Assembly (NCBI RefSeq): GCF_008831285.2
Contig: NC_045148.1
Span: 19,645,002 to 19,709,001, forward strand
From: Nymphaea colorata
Lineage: Eukaryota > Streptophyta > Magnoliopsida > Nymphaeales > Nymphaeaceae
Direction of reading: 5' to 3'
Length of the DNA: 64,000 nucleotides
The notes under the pieces are model-generated. The model saw only the letters and a program-made list of their open reading frames with translations, was not told the DNA's origin and did not search any database. Both the position numbers and the translations under genes were made by a program. This document shows positions 58,586 to 64,000 of this stretch, in pieces. Numbering within the stretch: the first letter of the stretch is position 1; each line of letters starts with the position of its first letter.

Positions 58586-61500
58586 TATGGATGTAACAAT
58601 AAGTTGGGAACATTCAATTAAGCGTGCGTAATTAAATCCATAGCTTAAATATCACTCGTATTGTCACGAACTTGTTATTTTAATGCCTTAAATCGTTCAC
58701 TATAGATGTAACTTTAATGTAATGTGTACATCTCATTTATATCCATATAAACTTCTGATTTTAATCATTTAAATCATTCATTATAGATGTAATAAGAAGT
58801 AAAATACACTAGATAAACTGCAACGCATCAAATGAATTACTTGAATATAATTTACTTATGATTTCAATCAACAAAATCATTCAATATGGATGTAACAACA
58901 AGTTACGCACATTTAATTGTAAATGCGTGATCAAATGAATCACTTAAATCATTAATGTTGGTACGAACTTGTGATTTCAATTCTTTAGATCGTTCACTAT
59001 AAACGTAACATTAAGTTCGACTTATTGGATGAACTGTAAGAGATCGAGGTAATAATGCATAGATCCCATTTGTATCCATATGAACTTGTGATTTCAGTGA
59101 TTTAAATCGTTCATTATAAGTGAAACACATTAGGTTAAATGTAAGACATCAAATAAATCACTCGAATCTCATTCATTTTCATACAAACTTATGATTTCAA
59201 TTATCTAAATCAATCGTTATGGATGTAACAATAAGCTAAGCACATTCAATTAAGCATGTGTGATCATATGAATCCCTTAAATCACACTTATTTTGATACG
59301 AACTTGTGATTTCAATCATTTAGATTATTTACTATAGATGTAACAACAAATTTAACTCATCGGACTAACCACACGGGGTCAAAGTAACACATAGATCCTA
59401 TTTGTATCTATATAAACTTGTCATTTCAATCATTTAAATCATTCATTATATATGTAATAATAGGTGAAATACATCATATTAACTATAAGGGACCAATTGA
59501 ATGACTTGACTCTGATTCATTTCCAAACGAACTTCTCATTCCAAACCACTAACTCTTTCCATACATACGTATGTAACAACAAGTTAAACACATTCAACTA
59601 AATATAAGTGATCAAATGAATCACTTAATCTCTCAATTAAATAAAAGTTATCGAATGTATGTAATAACAAGTGAAACACATTATATTAACTATAATGGAT
59701 CAAATGAATTACTTGAATCTCATTTATTTTCATACAAACTTGTGATTTCAATTCACTAAATCAATCAACATAAATGTAACAACAAACTAAACTCATCGGA
59801 CTAACTACTTGGGTTCAAAGTAATGCATAGATCCCATTTGTATTCATGTGAACTTGTGATTTCAATCATTCATTATAGATATAGTAACAAGTGAAATACA
59901 TTAGGTTAACTATAAGGGATCATTTGAATGACTTGACTCTCGTAATCATTTGAATCGCGTAAATCTCACTCGTATTGATACAAACTTGTAATTTCGATCT
60001 CTTATATCTTTCACTATAGATGTAACAACAAGTTAAACTGATTGGACAAACTATAAGGGATCAAAGTAACGCATAGATCCCATTTACATCCTTATAAACC
60101 TGTGATTTTAATCATTTAAATCATTAATTATCGACGTAATAACCAATGAAACACGTTAGATTAACTCTAAGAGATCGAATGAATAAATTGAATCTCCTTT
60201 AATTTCATATGAACTTGTGATTTCAATCCCAAATCATTCAATATGTATGTGACAATAAGTTAAGCACATTTAATTAATCACGCGTGATCAGATGAATCGA
60301 TTAAACCTTCATCGCATTGATACAAACTTGTGATTTCAATCCTTTTGACCGTTCATTATAAATGTGACAAGTTCAACTCATTGGACACTAACTACAAGAG
60401 ACAAAAGCAATGCACTAAACCCATTTGTCTCCAAATGAACTTTTGGTTTGGGTCCTTGAAATCCGTCATTATAGATGTATTAAGAAGCGAGACGCATTAC
60501 GTTAAGTATGCGGCAAAAGATGAATCACTCGTATCTCATTCAATTTTTAACGAAGTTGTGATTTCAATATACTAATTCTTTGAATATGGATGTAATAATA
60601 AGTTAGGAACATTCAATTAAGTGTGCGTAATCAAATCAATAACATAAATATCACTCGTATTGTCATGAACTTGTTATTTTAATTCTTTAAATCGTTCACT
60701 ATAGATGTAACTATAAGGTAATGTATACATCTCATTTATATCCATATAAACTTCTGATTTTAATCATTTAAATCATTCATTATAGATGTAATAAGAAGTC
60801 AAATACATTAGATAAACTGCAACGCATCAAATAAATTACTTGAATCTAATTTACTTATGATTTCAATGAACAAAATCATTCACTTTGGATGTAACAACAA
60901 GTTAAGCACATTTAATTGTAAATGCTCGATCAAATGAATCACTTAAATCATTAATGTTGGTACGAACTTGTGATTTCAATTCTTTATATCGTTCACTATA
61001 AACGTAACATTAAGTAAGACTTATTGGATGAACTGCAAGGGATCAAGGTAATAATGCATAGATCCCATTTGTATCCATATGAACTTGTGATTTCAGTGAT
61101 TTAAATCGTTCATTATAAGAGAAACACATTATGTTAAATGTAAGACATAAAATAAATCACTCGAATCTCATTCATTTTCATACAAACTTGTGATTTCAAT
61201 TCTCTAAATCAATCATTATTGATGTAACAATAAGCTAAGCACATTCAATTAAGTATGTGTGATAATATGAATCCCTTAAATCACACTTGTTTTGATACGA
61301 ACTTGTGATTTCAATCATTTAGATTATTTACTATAGATGTAACAACAAATTTAACTCATCGGACTAACCACACGGGGTCAAAGTAACACATAGATCCTAT
61401 TTGTATCTATATAAACTTGTCATTTCAATCATTTAAATCATTCATTATATATGTAATAATAGGTGAAATACATCATATTAACTATAAGGGACCAATTGAA

Positions 61501-64000
61501 TGACTTGACTCTGATTCATTTCCAAACGAACTTCTCATTCCAAACCACTAACTCTTTCCATACATACGTATGTAACAACAAGTTAAACACATTCAACTAA
61601 ATATAAGTGATCAAATGAATCACTTAATCTCTCAATTAAATAAAAGTTATCGAATGTATGTAATAACAAGTGAAACACATTATATTAACTATAATGGATC
61701 AAATGAATTACTTGAATCTCATTTATTTTCATACAAACTTGTGATTTCAATTCACTAAATCAATCAACATAAATGTAACAACAAACTAAACTCATCGGAC
61801 TAACTACTTGGGTTCAAAGTAATGCATAGATCCCATTTGTATTCATGTGAACTTGTGATTTCAATCATTCATTATAGATATAGTAACAAGTGAAATACAT
61901 TAGGTTAACTATAAGGGATCATTTGAATGACTTGACTCTCGTAATCATTTGAATCGCGTAAATCTCACTCGTATTGATACAAACTTGTAATTTCGATCTC
62001 TTATATCTTTCACTATAGATGTAACAACAAGTTAAACTGATTGGACAAACTATAAGGAATCAAAGTAACGCATAGATCCCATTTACATCCTTATAAACCT
62101 GTGATTTTAATCATTTAAATCATTAATTATCGACGTAATAACCAATGAAACACGTTAGATTAACTCTAAGAGATCGAATGAATAAATTTAATCTCCTTTA
62201 ATTTCATATGAACTTGTGATTTCAATCCCAAATCATTCAATATGTATGTGACAATAAGTTAAGCACATTTAATTTATCATGCGTGATCAGATGAATCGAT
62301 TAAACCTTCATCGCATTGATATAAACTTGTGATTTCAATCCTTTTGACCGTTCATTATAAATGTGACAAGTTCAACTCATTGGACACTAACTACAAGAGA
62401 TAAAAGCAATGCATTAAACCCATTTGTCTCCAAATGAACTTTTGGTTTGGGTCCTTGAAATCCGTCATTATAGATGTAATAAGAAGCGAGACGCATTACG
62501 TTAAGTATGCGGCAAAAGATGAATCACTCGTATCTCATTCATTTTTTAACAAAGTTGTGATTTCAATATACTAATTCTTTGAATATGGATGTAACAATAA
62601 GTTAGGAACATTCAATTAAGTGTGCGTAATCAAATCAGTAACTTAAATATCACTCGTATTGTCATGAACTTGTTATTTTAATTTCTTAAATCGTTCACTA
62701 TAGATGTAACTATAAGGTAATGTATATATCTCATTTATATCCATATAAACTTCTGATTTTAATCATTTAAATAATTCATTATAGATGTAATAAGAAGTCA
62801 AATACATTAGATAAACTGCAACGCATCAAATGAATTACTTGAATCTAATTTACTTATGATTTCAATGAACAAAATTATTCAATATGGATGTAACAACAAG
62901 TTAAGCACATTTAATTGTAAATGCTTCATCAAATGAATCGCTTAAATCATTAATGTTGGTACGAACTTGTGATTTCAATTCTTTAGATCGTTCACTATAA
63001 ACGTAACATTAAGTTCGACTTATTGGATGAACTGCAAGGGATCAAGGTAATAATGCATAGATCCCATTTGTATCCATATGAACTTGTGATTTTAGTGATT
63101 TAAATCGTTCATCATAAGTGAAACACATTAGGTTAAATGTAAGACATCAAATAAATCACTCGAATCTCATTCATTTTTATACAAACTTGTGATTTCAATT
63201 CTCTAAATCAATCATTATGGATGTAACAATAAGCTAAGCAAATTCAATTAAGTATGTGTGATCATATGAATCCCTTAAATCACACTTGTTTTGATACGAA
63301 CTTGTGATTTCAATCATTTAGATTATTTACCATATATGTAACAACCAATTTAACTCATCGGACTAACCACACGGGGTCAAAGTAACACATAGATCCTATT
63401 TGTATCTATATAAACTTGTCATTTCAATCATTTAAATCATTCACTATATATGTAATAATAAGTGAAATACATCATATTAGCTATAGGGGACCAATTGAAT
63501 GACTTGACTCTCATTCATTTCCAAACGAACTTCTCATTCCAAACCACTAACTCCTTCCACACATACGTATGTAACAACAAGTTAAGCACGTTCAATTAAA
63601 TATAAGTGATCAAATGAATCATTTAATCTCTCAATTAAATAAAAGTTATCGAATATATGTAATAACAAGTGAAACACATTATATTAACTATAATGGATCA
63701 AATGAATTACTTGAATCTCATTCATTTTCATACAAACTTGTGATTTAAATTCACTAAATCGATCAACATAAATGTAACAACAAACTCAACTCATCGGACT
63801 AACTACTTGGGTTCAAAGTAATGCATAGATCCCATTTGTATTCATGTGAACTTGTGATTTCAATCATTCATTATAGATATAATAACAAGTGAAATACATT
63901 AGGTTAACTATAAGGGACCATTTGAATGACATGACTCTCGTAATCATTTGAATCGCGTAAATCTCACTCGTATTTATACAAACTTGTAATTTCAATCTCT

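Larger units (their letters stand above)
42676..64000 (+). repeat. Satellite array, ~113-bp monomer in a ~2.0-kb higher-order repeat
   Basis: The core word AACTTGTGATTTCAATC (or a near variant) recurs about every 113 bp from about 42.7 kb to the window end. Monomers share a layout: ATGTAACAACAAGTTAA, then a variable part, AACTTGTGATTT, then ATCATTCATTAT. The rare monomer word TTTGGGTC(C/A)T marks the higher-order period: it starts at 43471, 44134, 44797, 46796, 48795, 50792, 51668, 53663, 55592, 58240, 60447 and 62456. The basic step is 1995-2009 bp (about 18 monomers); exceptional steps are 663, 663, 876, 1929, 2648 and 2207. Neighbouring monomers are diverged while copies one period apart are nearly the same. 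There are no real genes. The array continues beyond the window. Confidence 0.95.

Noticed and set aside
52788-60575. ORFs of 60-81 codons in the satellite
   Set aside because: Chance frames inside repeated monomers, not kept between periods.
42676-64000. CRISPR-like reading of the regularly spaced AACTTGTGATTTCAATC word
   Set aside because: The spacers are themselves repeated monomer parts, the period is about 113 bp and the context is a plant nucleus. This is satellite DNA.

Overview
The window is nuclear DNA of a seed plant, almost certainly a flowering plant. It shows GT-AG spliced exons of a plant receptor-like kinase, plant Copia retrotransposons with an initiator-Met tRNA primer site, plant LINEs with a zf-RVT tail, hAT MITEs, abundant GA/TA microsatellites and a long AT-rich satellite array. 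The species cannot be named from the sequence. The window is gene-poor and repeat-rich, as expected of a pericentromeric or other heterochromatin border.

Region 1 (1-13.2 kb) is framed by a long inverted repeat: its left arm starts at or before base 1 and its right arm is 11525-13200. A 216-bp solo LTR with its target duplication sits in the right arm only. Between the arms lie a degenerate GATCCAAATC-type repeat field (2.1-5.1 kb) holding a perfect 212-bp tandem duplication, a 496-bp hAT MITE with an 8-bp target duplication, and a CACTA-like terminus. Region 2 (13.2-25.3 kb) has a prefoldin-subunit-4-like exon relic, GC-richer stretches without a recognisable gene, MITEs, a 5'-truncated LINE and a roughly 1-kb diverged tandem duplication.

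Region 3 (25.5-39.7 kb, minus strand) holds the only real protein gene. It is a seven-exon receptor-like kinase whose kinase exons are of the CRK/SRK (DUF26/S-domain) type, but whose first exon encodes an eight-cysteine lipid-transfer-protein (nsLTP) domain rather than DUF26 domains. Exon phases agree across all six junctions once three small lesions are allowed for: a 7-bp tandem duplication in exon 1, a 1-nt loss in exon 2 and a 1-nt acceptor shift at exon 4. The locus is therefore probably a recently decayed gene, or an intact one with assembly errors. Its introns are inflated by a LINE (intron 1), a complete but internally deleted Tnt1-like Copia element (intron 2), and a minisatellite and microsatellites (intron 4).

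Region 4 (40.6-64 kb) starts with a Copia pol fragment interrupted by two nonsense codons. It continues as at least 21 kb of satellite DNA: monomers of about 113 bp arranged in a higher-order repeat of about 2.0 kb (roughly 18 monomers). Blocks of 663, 876, 1929, 2207 and 2648 bp, an inverted monomer segment and one foreign insertion of about 100 bp break the regular order. The array runs off the right end.

The most notable observations are the LTP-ectodomain receptor kinase and the higher-order satellite.
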